DNA from: Microbacterium memoriense
GTDB taxonomy: Bacteria > Actinomycetota > Actinomycetes > Actinomycetales > Microbacteriaceae
Length of the DNA: 64,000 nt
Direction of reading: 5' to 3'
Assembly (NCBI RefSeq): GCF_025398275.1
Contig: NZ_JAODOR010000009.1
Span: 1 to 64,000, forward strand
The notes beneath the pieces are model-generated. The model saw nothing but the letters and a program-made list of their open reading frames with translations, made no database searches and was not told where the DNA came from. The first letter of the stretch is position 1; every line of letters begins with the position of its first letter. Shown here piece by piece: positions 7,590 through 16,212 of this stretch. A program made the translations under genes and the position numbers.

Positions 7590-8840
7590 TCAGCCGGTCG
7601 GCAGGTGGCGACGCCCGCTCATGGCGACCACGCCGAGGCTGAGGGCTGCGATCAGGGAGCCCGCGAGGAACATCGTCGAGTACGTGATCCACGCTCCGAG
7701 CGCCGCCAGGATGGCCGGGACGAAGAAGCCCAGGTAGGTCAGCGAGTAGTACACGGCGGTGAGCCCCGCGAGGTCGTCGGGTCCTGCGATGCGCTGGATC
7801 TCGCGCAGACCGCCGACCAACAGCATGCCGTAGGCGGTGCCCAGCGCGGCGGCCGCGACGAACGCCCAGGGCAGCGAGTGCAGGCCGACGGCGACGGCGG
7901 CCAGGCACATCGCGGGGACGGTCACCGCCAGCGCGACGACGACGCCGCGCGCGGAGCGCGGCGAGTCGATCCGGGCGGCGAGCTTCTGCACGGCGACGCC
8001 GCAGCCGAGGGCGACCACGCACAGCAGGCCCGAGATCCCCACCTCCAGGCCCGGCACCTGCGACATCATCAGCCCCGGCAGGATGGCGTAGGCGCTGGCG
8101 GCCGTGCCGAATACCCACGGCGCCATGGGCGCGACCACCAGCAGGAACCGCCGGTCCATTGCGGTCGGGATGCGCAGGTCATCGAGCAGCGGCGCGGCGT
8201 CTACGCGGCGCCGGCGGGTCTCGGGCGCCCGCAGCAGCACGAAGAAGGCGGCCAGGGTGATGGCGATGTGCACCACGTACGGAGCTGCCGCCGGCAGCGG
8301 GCCGAACTGGGCGAGCGCGGCGGCGACGCCGGCGCCGAGCGCGAAGCCCGACGTCAGCGCGAGCGCGGCACGCGACGCGCCGCGGCCGTCGACGCTGTCG
8401 AGTTCGAACGGCGCCTCAGAGAGCTCCTTGACCCAGCTGGTCCCCACCGCCATCACCAGGCCCAGGGCGACGCCCGAGAGCACCCGGCCGGCGAACAGCA
8501 GGGGCGCCGAGGCCGCGCCGACCGCCAGCAGAGCGCTGCCGGCGACGGCGATCAGCGGTGCCGGCACGAAGAGCGGGCGCCGGCCGTAGCGGTCTGAGAG
8601 CGGACCGCCCAGCAGCAGCGCGGGCACGATGCCGAGCACGTAGGCGCCGAGCAGGACGTTGACCGTCAGCGCGCTCATCTGGTCGATCTGCCGGTACATG
8701 ACCAGCAGCGGGGTGAACTCGTTCCCTCCCCACGCGACGGTGAACAGCGCGGCGCCCACGCTCAGCCACGGCGCGGCAGCGCGGGACGCGGCAGCGCGGG
8801 ACGCGGCGGCGGCGGTCGGAACCTCGGCGGTTGCGCTCAC
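7590..8840 (-). CDS. MFS transporter
   Basis: A 416-residue protein with about 12 transmembrane helices and the MFS motif A GGPLSDRYGRR between helices 2 and 3 (around residues 78-88). It follows an Ala-rich N-terminal tail with a repeated ASRAA unit. Its GTG start at 8840 overlaps the stop of the GntR regulator gene in a GTGA junction, so the two are translationally coupled and the regulator probably controls the transporter. The substrate cannot be read from the sequence. Drug efflux and metabolite transport are both possible. Confidence 0.88.
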   Translation of the reverse strand: MSATAEVPTAAAASRAAASRAAAPWLSVGAALFTVAWGGNEFTPLLVMYRQIDQMSALTVNVLLGAYVLGIVPALLLGGPLSDRYGRRPLFVPAPLIAVAGSALLAVGAASAPLLFAGRVLSGVALGLVMAVGTSWVKELSEAPFELDSVDGRGASRAALALTSGFALGAGVAAALAQFGPLPAAAPYVVHIAITLAAFFVLLRAPETRRRRVDAAPLLDDLRIPTAMDRRFLLVVAPMAPWVFGTAASAYAILPGLMMSQVPGLEVGISGLLCVVALGCGVAVQKLAARIDSPRSARGVVVALAVTVPAMCLAAVAVGLHSLPWAFVAAAALGTAYGMLLVGGLREIQRIAGPDDLAGLTAVYYSLTYLGFFVPAILAALGAWITYSTMFLAGSLIAALSLGVVAMSGRRHLPTG

Positions 8841-9520
8841 GACAGCAGATCCCGGTGCGTGTTGCGGATGTGCCGCGCGAGCGCCACCTCGAAGGCATCC
8901 GGGTCACGATCGCCGATGAGGCGTGCGAGCAGCTCATGGTCGGCGAGCACCTGCGCGGTGCGATCCTCTCGCCGCCAGAGCGAGCGCGTGACCATCCGTC
9001 GTTGACGGTCCCGCAGCGTCGCGAAGAATCCGGCCAGCAGGGCGTTCTCACCCGCCTCCACGATGGTGGCATGGAAGGCGGTGTCGGCTTCGGCGAGTCC
9101 GTCGAGATCCTGCGCGACGAAGGCCGCGTGTTGCCGCTCGATGATGGCGGTGAGAATGGCCACGAGGCCCTGCGCCCGCTCGCTGTCGCGACCGACTCGG
9201 CGCACGGAATCCGTCTCGATGAGCACGCGGGCGTCGACGACGTCTTCGAGTTCGCGCGGCTGGGCTTCGGCGATGAGGGCCCCGCGTTTGGGATACAGCC
9301 GCATCCACCCCTCGGCCTGCAGGCTCAAGAATGCCTCACGCACGGGCGTGCGGCTCATCCCGAGCGCCTCGGCGATCGAGCCCTCACTGACCATCGACCC
9401 ACCGGGCAGCTCTCCGTCCAGAATCCGCTGCTTGACGACCTGATACGCGATCTCCGCCGCGGAGCGCGTGTCGACCGCGCGGGTCGAGCTTGCGGCGATG
9501 CCGCTCTCCAACGTATCCAT
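8837..9520 (-). CDS. GntR-family (FadR/FCD) transcriptional regulator
   Basis: A 227-residue protein: a winged HTH spans about residues 20-82 (VSEGSIAEALGMSRTPVREAFLSLQAEG), followed by an all-helical FCD ligand domain to about residue 225. ATG 9520 was chosen because it precedes the conserved HTH. No Shine-Dalgarno sequence is visible, so it may be leaderless. The start codon lies inside a long perfect palindrome that is the obvious operator, implying autorepression. It is coupled to the downstream MFS gene. Confidence 0.92.
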   Translation of the reverse strand: MDTLESGIAASSTRAVDTRSAAEIAYQVVKQRILDGELPGGSMVSEGSIAEALGMSRTPVREAFLSLQAEGWMRLYPKRGALIAEAQPRELEDVVDARVLIETDSVRRVGRDSERAQGLVAILTAIIERQHAAFVAQDLDGLAEADTAFHATIVEAGENALLAGFFATLRDRQRRMVTRSLWRREDRTAQVLADHELLARLIGDRDPDAFEVALARHIRNTHRDLLS

Positions 9521-9553
9521 GACATAGATACTAGTCGTATCTATGTCATGGAT
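9515..9553. promoter_or_regulatory. 17-bp-arm palindrome at the gntR start
   Basis: Perfect inverted repeat: arm ATCCATGACATAGATAC (9515-9531), 5-base spacer, exact complement at 9537-9553. It spans the start codon of the GntR gene and presumably its promoter, so a dimer bound here would block transcription. It is longer than typical GntR sites, and the inner ATAGATAC/GTATCTAT part may be the core. No other gene feature lies between 9554 and 9664. Confidence 0.85.
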
Positions 9554-9664
9554 TGACTGGTCGAGTCCCGCTCGAACGGCCGGGCGGTTCCCGCGCATCG
9601 GTGCGCGGCACGGGCCGGCGTCGTTGGAGGCATACCCGGTGAGCTGGTCCCCGCCGGAGCGACG

Positions 9665-11401
9665 TCAGCGGGCGTACACCTTCGCCTCCCACGGACTCAG
9701 GGCGGCATCGGCACGATCCTCGCCGTCCACGTTGTTCAAGATCAGACGCTCGTCGCGCCAATATTCGCGCTCAGCTTCGGGCAGGTGCGGGGTCACCGCC
9801 GACGAGGACAGGTTCGCGATCACCAGCAGGCGCTGGGCGCCGAGGGTGCGCCGGAAGGCGAACACGGCCGGCGCGCCGACGTCCAGTCGCTCGAAGTCGC
9901 CGTCAGCGACCACGGGAAGCCGGTGTCGCAGAGCGATCAGCGCCCGGTAGTGGGAGAACACCGAAGCGGCATCGCCGTACTGCGCCTGCGCGTTCACGTG
10001 ACGGTGGTTCGGGTTGACGGCAATCCATGGGACGACCGTCGAGAATCCCGCGTTCGCGCTGGCGTCCCACTGCACGGGCGTCCGCGCGTGATCGCGGCTC
10101 ATCCTCATGAGCCCCGAAAGCACCCTTTCGGGCTTCTCTCCGCGCGTCACGGCGTCCGCGTAGTAGTTGAGCGATTCGACGTCGCGGTAGTCCTCGATCG
10201 CGTGGAAGGGTGCGTTGGTCATGCCGAGCTCTTCGCCCTGGTAGACGTACGGGGTGCCGCGCTGCAGGTGCAGGACCGTGGCCAGCGCGGTGGCCGATTC
10301 CCGCCACCATTCGCCGGCATCGCCGAAGCGGCTCACCGGGCGGGGCTGATCGTGGTTTGCGAGATACAGGCTGTTCCATCCCGCGTCGGCGAGCGCGTCC
10401 TGCCATTCGGTGAAGGATGCCGCCAACTCCCCCGGCTCGAGCGCGCGGGGACGGAACTTCCCGTTGCCGTGGTCGAGGCTCACGTGCTCGAACTGGAAGA
10501 CCATGTCGAGCTCGCGCCGCGCGGGGTCGGAGAACAGCGGCGCCGCGTCCTTCGTGACGCCCGGCGTCTCGCCGACGGTCAGCAGTGAACCGCGCCCGTC
10601 GAAGACCTCGCGGCGCATCTCCTGCAGATACTCGTGCAGGCGGGGGCCGGCGGAGTAGTGCGCGAATCCGTCGCCGTACTCGGCACCCGGGCGGACGGGT
10701 CCGTCGGGATAGTCCGGGTTCTTGGAGATGAGGTTGATGACATCCATCCGGAAGCCGTCGACCCCACGGTCGAGCCACCAGCGCATCATCTCGTACACCG
10801 CCTGACGAACTTCGGGATTCTCCCAGTTGAGATCGGGCTGCTTCCGCGCGAAAAGGTGCAGGTAGTACTCCCCCGTCTCGGGGTCGAGCGTCCACGTCGG
10901 CCCCGAGAAGAAGGACTCCCAGTTCGTGGGCTCGCGGTCGGGTTCGCCGGGGGCGTGCCCCGCTCGCGGCGGTCGCCAGATGTACCAGTCCCGCTTGGCG
11001 CTGTGGATCGAGGACCGCGACTGGACGAACCACGGATGCTCGTCGGAGGTGTGGTTGACGACGAGGTCCATCACGAGCCTCATGCCGCGAGAGTGCAACG
11101 CCGTCAGCAGTTCGTCGAAGTCATCGAGGGTGCCGAAGACCGGGTCGATGCCCTGGTAGTCGCTGATGTCGTAGCCGTTGTCGGCTTGCGGCGATGGGTA
11201 GATCGGCGAGAGCCAGATCACGTCCACGCCGAGCCGTTCCAGATGATCGAGGCGCTGCAGGATACCCTGCAGATCGCCGATCCCGTCGCCGTCGGAATCC
11301 TGGAAGCTCCGCGGGTAGATCTGGTAGACGACCGCGCTCTTCCACCACTGCGACGAGGCCGGCACGTCCGCACCGGGGAAGAGCACCTCAGAGAGCGACA
11401 T
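9665..11401 (-). CDS. GH13 alpha-glucosidase / oligo-1,6-glucosidase
   Basis: The 578-residue alpha-amylase-superfamily enzyme has a (beta/alpha)8 barrel with region I DLVVNHTS (112-119), region II GFRMD with nucleophile Asp220, region III TVGETPG with acid/base Glu278 and region IV NHDQPR with Asp351. A DSDGDGIGD calcium loop lies at 35-43. NHDQPR and overall length fit the oligo-1,6-glucosidase/alpha-glucosidase group (GH13_31 type). There is no signal peptide, so it acts in the cytoplasm on short imported oligosaccharides. The gene overlaps the GH66 gene by 14 bases, a translationally coupled end to the operon. Confidence 0.92.
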   Translation of the reverse strand: MSLSEVLFPGADVPASSQWWKSAVVYQIYPRSFQDSDGDGIGDLQGILQRLDHLERLGVDVIWLSPIYPSPQADNGYDISDYQGIDPVFGTLDDFDELLTALHSRGMRLVMDLVVNHTSDEHPWFVQSRSSIHSAKRDWYIWRPPRAGHAPGEPDREPTNWESFFSGPTWTLDPETGEYYLHLFARKQPDLNWENPEVRQAVYEMMRWWLDRGVDGFRMDVINLISKNPDYPDGPVRPGAEYGDGFAHYSAGPRLHEYLQEMRREVFDGRGSLLTVGETPGVTKDAAPLFSDPARRELDMVFQFEHVSLDHGNGKFRPRALEPGELAASFTEWQDALADAGWNSLYLANHDQPRPVSRFGDAGEWWRESATALATVLHLQRGTPYVYQGEELGMTNAPFHAIEDYRDVESLNYYADAVTRGEKPERVLSGLMRMSRDHARTPVQWDASANAGFSTVVPWIAVNPNHRHVNAQAQYGDAASVFSHYRALIALRHRLPVVADGDFERLDVGAPAVFAFRRTLGAQRLLVIANLSSSAVTPHLPEAEREYWRDERLILNNVDGEDRADAALSPWEAKVYAR

Positions 11402-12986
11402 GGACGACCTGCCAGATGTGCACCGGCGGCAGGACGGCCACGGCGTGGTTCTCTTCGAGACGCACCTCGAGATCGCTCAAGCGCCCGCCGGCGTCGGGAT
11501 CGGCGACGCGCACGCGTGGCATCCGGCCGCGGATGTGTCGGAAGCGCAGCTCCCCGTCGCCGGTGGCGGCCGGCTCGTTCCGCGGCGCATCCCAGGAGGT
11601 GTCCTCCTGCCCCGCCAGGTTGATCAGGTGCACGACGAGACCGTCGGCGGCACGGGTGACCCGCCGCCACACCGCCCCCGCTACCGCCGTCTCGGCGACG
11701 GCGACGTCGGCGTAGGCCACGTCGAGGTCGTCGTTGTAGTCGCCGACGTACGACGCGGTCACGTCGACGATCTGCGGATCCAGCAGCAGGGAATCGTGCT
11801 CGAGCGCGAAATCCGACCAGCGCGTGAGGAACTCGAGCGTCCGCGGCTCGGCGTCGTGGTTGCGGACGTAGTACGGGTCCACGAGCAGCCTGCCGTGCTC
11901 ACCGGCCAGCAGCTGGGTGGCCCCGTGCGAGAGGAGGGTCGCCATGGTGAAGGCCGTCGCACGATCGGATGCGTCGGCGGGAGCCTGGTCGTACACGTGC
12001 TGATAGGCGGCCAGGACGACGGGCTTGTCCCCGGCTACCGCGCGCGCCCGTGTCGCCACGGCAGCAAGCGCGCCGAGTGTGAGCACCGGCTTCCACGGTT
12101 CGATGTAGACCGCGTCCTGCGGCGCCGACGCGCTGTCCCACGTCGGGAAGTCGTTGACGTTGTTGAAGATCAGCCGCGCGTCCGGCAGGTTGTCGCGCAC
12201 CACGTCGATCATCCGATGGAAGGACTCGGCCACGTCGATCGCGGTGCCGTCCGGGGTGGCGGCGTGCTTCGGGTACCCGTACTGGTCGAGGTGGAAACCG
12301 TCGAAGCCGACCTGTTCCACCGACGCGCGCAGATCCTGTGCGAAGTGGGCGAGCCAGGGCGGTGACGCGGGATCGAGGATGAAGAGGAAGTCACCGAGCG
12401 CATAAGGCTCCCCGTCCGGACGCAGCAGCGCGTGCTGCTGCCACCGCGGCCATTCCTCGGGACCGACCGCGTACACCGCGGCGTACCCGTACGAAGCCGC
12501 ACCCGCTGCGCGCAGCGCGTCCACGAGCGCCCGGACCGTCTCGAGAGTGATCGGCTGGCCCAGCGCGTCGTCGTACTGCTCGCCGCCACCGAGAAGATCC
12601 GCGTGCCGGTACGCCCAGTCGTAGAACTGGATGCCATTGAGGTGGAGTCTGCGCGCGAGGTCGGCGACGGCGTGGACGTCCTTGCCGGGCGCGTAGCTGG
12701 CGACGAACCCATAGCGCAGCCGGGCGCGCGCATCGTCCGTGACCTCGATCGCCGTGCGGACGACGCCGCCCGCATGCTCGAGGTCGACGCCGTAGCATCC
12801 GGGCGTCAGGTCGGGAAGCGTCTGGAGAGCGCCGGGGCGGACCGGCTGGCGATGGACGAGTTCGCCGAGCCGCCACACAGAGAGGCTGCCGTCCACCGGC
12901 GCCGCTCCGCGGATCTCCACGTGCAGATTCTCGCCCGGCGCGAAGCTGGCGCGGGCGGGCAGGAGTGTCAGGTCGGTCACGGTCAT
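11388..12986 (-). CDS. GH66 dextranase / cycloisomaltooligosaccharide-active enzyme, cytoplasmic
   Basis: The 532-residue protein matches GH66: an N-terminal Ig-like domain (about 1-85), a (beta/alpha)8 barrel starting RYGFVASYAPG, the nucleophile in GFDGFHLDQYG (Asp234), NNVND at 275-279 and probable acid/base Glu296 in VYIEPW, and a C-terminal beta domain. GH66 enzymes cleave alpha-1,6-glucan or make and degrade cyclic isomalto-oligosaccharides. Most are secreted, but this one begins MTVTDLTLLP without a signal peptide. Its ATG overlaps the permease stop by four bases (ATGA). Context with an importer suggests hydrolysis of imported dextrin or cyclic sugars. Confidence 0.88.
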   Translation of the reverse strand: MTVTDLTLLPARASFAPGENLHVEIRGAAPVDGSLSVWRLGELVHRQPVRPGALQTLPDLTPGCYGVDLEHAGGVVRTAIEVTDDARARLRYGFVASYAPGKDVHAVADLARRLHLNGIQFYDWAYRHADLLGGGEQYDDALGQPITLETVRALVDALRAAGAASYGYAAVYAVGPEEWPRWQQHALLRPDGEPYALGDFLFILDPASPPWLAHFAQDLRASVEQVGFDGFHLDQYGYPKHAATPDGTAIDVAESFHRMIDVVRDNLPDARLIFNNVNDFPTWDSASAPQDAVYIEPWKPVLTLGALAAVATRARAVAGDKPVVLAAYQHVYDQAPADASDRATAFTMATLLSHGATQLLAGEHGRLLVDPYYVRNHDAEPRTLEFLTRWSDFALEHDSLLLDPQIVDVTASYVGDYNDDLDVAYADVAVAETAVAGAVWRRVTRAADGLVVHLINLAGQEDTSWDAPRNEPAATGDGELRFRHIRGRMPRVRVADPDAGGRLSDLEVRLEENHAVAVLPPVHIWQVVHVAL

Positions 12987-13825
12987 CCTTTGACTGCCCC
13001 GGAGGTGAGGCCTTGTACGAAGTGGCGTTGGAAGATGAGGTACACGACGATCACCGGGATCACCGCGATGACGGACGCCGCGAAGACGAGACCCCACTGC
13101 GTCGCGTTCTGTCCCTGGAAGAGTTGGATCGCGATCGGCAGGGTGCGGTTCTCGGGGCTGTTGATGATGGTCAGGGCCCACGCGAACTCGTCCCAGCTGG
13201 CGAGGAAGGTGAAGATCGTGGCAGTGGCGAGGGCCGGTCTGGCGAGCGGAATGGCCAGCCGCCAGTATCGGGTCCACGCGTTCGCGCCGTCGACCTGCAT
13301 CGCCTGATCGAGCTCACCCGGGATCGCCGCGAAGAACCCGCGCAGCAGGAACACGTTCAGTGCCAGCGAGCCGGCCACGTAGAACACGATGAGTCCTGCG
13401 AGCGAATCCAAGAGGCCGAAGTACTTCGCGAGCACGAACTGCGGGATGATCAGCATCATCGCCGGCACCATCAGGCCGATCAGCATGATGCGGAAGATCA
13501 CTTCGCGGCCGCGGAACTCGAACCGGGCGAAGCCATAGGCCATCATCGAGCTGATCAGCACCGACAGCGCGGTGGAGACCACGGCGACGATCACCGAATT
13601 CAGCGCGTAGCGGGAGAAGTCCTGGCTCGTCCACGCCTGCACGTAGTTTGCCCACGTGAACGGGTCGGGGATGAACTGCGGGGGCGTCGTCAGCACGTAG
13701 GCCTGCGGCTTGAAAGACGTCGACACCATGTACAGGAACGGCGTGACCATGACGATCGCGCCGACGATCAGGGCGACCAGCCGCATCCCGGTCAGGGCGC
13801 GGCGCTGTACGCTCGAGCGCTTCAT
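12983..13825 (-). CDS. carbohydrate ABC transporter permease (MalG-type)
   Basis: A 280-residue inner-membrane permease with six predicted helices and the cytoplasmic EAA loop, seen as QAMQVDGANAWTRYWRLAIPL, which docks to the ATPase. It is one of two non-identical permeases. The start ATG 13825 overlaps the upstream permease stop by one base (TGATG), and its own stop overlaps the GH66 start. No ATP-binding subunit is encoded nearby, so a shared MsmK/UgpC-type ATPase elsewhere is likely. Confidence 0.93.
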   Translation of the reverse strand: MKRSSVQRRALTGMRLVALIVGAIVMVTPFLYMVSTSFKPQAYVLTTPPQFIPDPFTWANYVQAWTSQDFSRYALNSVIVAVVSTALSVLISSMMAYGFARFEFRGREVIFRIMLIGLMVPAMMLIIPQFVLAKYFGLLDSLAGLIVFYVAGSLALNVFLLRGFFAAIPGELDQAMQVDGANAWTRYWRLAIPLARPALATATIFTFLASWDEFAWALTIINSPENRTLPIAIQLFQGQNATQWGLVFAASVIAVIPVIVVYLIFQRHFVQGLTSGAVKG

Positions 13826-14775
13826 CACGCCTCCTCGTCGGAACGGTCGCGGAACACGCGAAGCTGCACGACGGAGAAGATGAACACCACGATGGTCAGC
13901 AGCACGGCGATGGCGGCCCCGTACCCGAAGTCGAGGTTGGAGAACGCCTGCTGGTACATGAACGTCAAGACCACCTCGGTCTGACCGCCCGGTCCGCCGG
14001 CCGTCATCAGCAGAACCGACGTGAACACGTTGAAGCCGCCAATGACCAGCATGACCACGACGAACAGCATCGCCGGCCAGATCGCCGGAATCGTGACGGC
14101 ACGGAACCGCTGCCACCAGTTCGCGCCGTCTAGCGCGGCCGCCTCTTCGAGGGATTGCGGGACGCCTTGCAGCGCGGCGAGGAAGATCATCATGGACCAG
14201 CCCACGCCCTTCCACACCCCCAGCGCGCAGATCGCGACGAGCGCCGTCCACCGCCCCGACAGCCAGGAGGTGCTGCCGTCGGTGAGCGGCAGGATGTCGC
14301 CGAGTGCCCAGTTCACGAGGCCCTGATCGGCGAACAGGTACTTGAACAGCAGGGAGACGACGACCCAGCTGGTGACGACCGGAAGATAGAAGAGCACGCG
14401 GAACAGCGGCTGCGCCGGCGCCTTGGAGCGCAGCAGCATGGCCACCGCGAGCCCGAGGATGATCTGCGGTGGGACGGTGAACAGCATGTAGATGCCGCTG
14501 TTGGACAGGCTCAGCCAGAAGCGGTCGTCCTGCACGGCGCGTGCGTAGTTATCGAGTCCGACGAACTCGCTCGCCGCACCGCGCAGGATATTCCAGTCGT
14601 ACAGGCTCATCTGCAGCGCCTGAACGATCGGGTACAGGATGAACACCCCGAACAGGATGGCCCCGGGCGCGATGAACAGCCACGGTGTGAGGTTCGGCTT
14701 GCGCCGACGGCGCGGAGGGAAGGGCTCGCGCAAGGCAGCGGTGGCTGCCTCGCGCGAGCCGGCGGTGAGGGTCAT
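13825..14775 (-). CDS. sugar ABC transporter permease (MalF-type)
   Basis: The 316-residue permease has a basic N-terminus (RRRRKPNL) before the first helix, about six helices and the EAA motif SLEEAAALDGANWWQRFRAVTIP. It pairs with the MalG-type permease encoded downstream. The start overlaps the stop of the binding-protein gene by one base (TGATG), so the subunits are translationally coupled. Confidence 0.93.
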   Translation of the reverse strand: MTLTAGSREAATAALREPFPPRRRRKPNLTPWLFIAPGAILFGVFILYPIVQALQMSLYDWNILRGAASEFVGLDNYARAVQDDRFWLSLSNSGIYMLFTVPPQIILGLAVAMLLRSKAPAQPLFRVLFYLPVVTSWVVVSLLFKYLFADQGLVNWALGDILPLTDGSTSWLSGRWTALVAICALGVWKGVGWSMMIFLAALQGVPQSLEEAAALDGANWWQRFRAVTIPAIWPAMLFVVVMLVIGGFNVFTSVLLMTAGGPGGQTEVVLTFMYQQAFSNLDFGYGAAIAVLLTIVVFIFSVVQLRVFRDRSDEEA

Positions 14776-16052
14776 CAGCCGTTGTCGGCCAGGAGCGCGT
14801 CGATCTTCTTCGCGGAAGCGGTGAGCGCATCCGCCACCGTGACCTTGCCCTCGAAGGCGGGCACGAGCTCGTCGTTCAGGATGGTGTCCACCTCGCCGGC
14901 CTGCGGAATGGGCAGGCGCGCGCGGGCGGTCTCCAGCTGATCGGAGAACGTCGCGAAGTAGGGCACGAGGTCAGCCTGCTTCTGCGCGAACTCTGGCTTG
15001 ACGGACATCTGGCCGGCCTTTGCCATGCCGAGCTGGAAGGTCTCGCTCTGGCTGAACTCCAGGAACTTGTACGCGGCGTCGGCGTGCGCGGTGGATTCGG
15101 TCACCACAAGGCTCTCACCGCCGACGACGCTGATCGACCCGCCGTCGCCGGAGGGCATCGGCGAATAGACCGGTGCGAAATCCGGGTACTGTCCGGCCCA
15201 GATGTCCTGCATCCACGGACCGTCGAGAATCGACGCGTACTGTCCGCCCGGCAGCCCGTCGCTTGTGCCCGTGGCGCCGGTGTTCCCGGTGATGAGGTTG
15301 GGGATCTGCCCCTTCTGATACAGGTCGACCAGCAGCTGGACGCCGGCGACGCTCTCCGGGCTGTCGAGGTAGCCGGTGGACGTGGTCAGGTCGGCATCGG
15401 CGATGTCACCGCCGGCTGACCAGATCCACGGCATGACGTTCCAGGCGCTCAGACCACTGTCGGCGAAGGCGAACGTTCCCGACCCGTCCAGACCCGCCGC
15501 CAGCTTCGCGAGATCGTCGAAGGTGGCCGGCGGCGCCGAGAGGCCTGCCTTCTGCAGCGTGGCGGCGTCGGTCACGAGCACGCGGGTGTTGGTGTTCAGC
15601 GGGATGCCGTAGTAATGCCCGTTCCATGAGGTCGTCTCCAAAGTGCCGGGGTAGACGGCGTCGGCGAGGTCCTGGAAACCGGGCATCGTGCCGTCGAGCT
15701 GCTTGAAGACCCCGAGCTTGGCGAACTGCGCGACCCAGCCGATGTCCGATCGGATGAGGTCGGGCAGTTCACCGCCGGCCGCGGAGGTCGTGAGCTTCTG
15801 CTTCAAACCGTCGTACGGCATGTCGACGTACTCGACGGTGATGCCCGGGTTCTCCTTCTCGAACGCGGGGATCAACTCGTTCTCCAGTTCGTCGGTCTGG
15901 GCGCTGTTTCCGCCGTTGCCGTATGTGCCCCAGAAAGTGAGGGTAACCGCGTTGTCCGACGCGGACGGCGAGCCGCCACCGCTGCAGCCGGCGAGCAGAG
16001 CACCCGCCGCCACCAGAGCGACGACCGTCGTCGCAGAACGAAAATGCCTCAT
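14775..16052 (-). CDS. sugar ABC transporter substrate-binding lipoprotein
   Basis: ATG 16052 gives a 425-residue protein with a lipoprotein signal (LLAGC, Cys23) and the fold of family-1 sugar-binding proteins: VTLTFWGTYGNGG near the N-terminus, IPAFEKENPGITVEYVDMP, and the hinge region DGPWMQDIW. It should deliver an oligosaccharide, probably an isomalto-oligosaccharide judging by the GH66 and GH13 genes downstream, to the two permeases. It is the first gene of the operon and is divergent from the ROK regulator gene. Confidence 0.93.
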   Translation of the reverse strand: MRHFRSATTVVALVAAGALLAGCSGGGSPSASDNAVTLTFWGTYGNGGNSAQTDELENELIPAFEKENPGITVEYVDMPYDGLKQKLTTSAAGGELPDLIRSDIGWVAQFAKLGVFKQLDGTMPGFQDLADAVYPGTLETTSWNGHYYGIPLNTNTRVLVTDAATLQKAGLSAPPATFDDLAKLAAGLDGSGTFAFADSGLSAWNVMPWIWSAGGDIADADLTTSTGYLDSPESVAGVQLLVDLYQKGQIPNLITGNTGATGTSDGLPGGQYASILDGPWMQDIWAGQYPDFAPVYSPMPSGDGGSISVVGGESLVVTESTAHADAAYKFLEFSQSETFQLGMAKAGQMSVKPEFAQKQADLVPYFATFSDQLETARARLPIPQAGEVDTILNDELVPAFEGKVTVADALTASAKKIDALLADNG

Positions 16053-16212
16053 TGCAGATCTCCCAGTATCAGGTGGTACTCGGAGGGATGCCCTCTCCGA
16101 CGCGGCAGTCGTTGCCGATGATTTATTTGAGCACACGAAGTAAACCGTGCGCAAGATCCAATTTCTCGCTGACTTCGATGCGCGATATATTCGGCTACGG
16201 AGGTAAATCACG
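16053..16212. promoter_or_regulatory. divergent promoter region of the sugar operon
   Basis: The 160 bases between the ABC operon and the ROK regulator must hold both promoters and the ROK operator. GGAGG lies about 9 bases before the ROK start at 16213. AT-rich stretches at about 16119-16131 and 16187-16194 are possible -10 regions. I found no long palindrome here. Confidence 0.55.
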
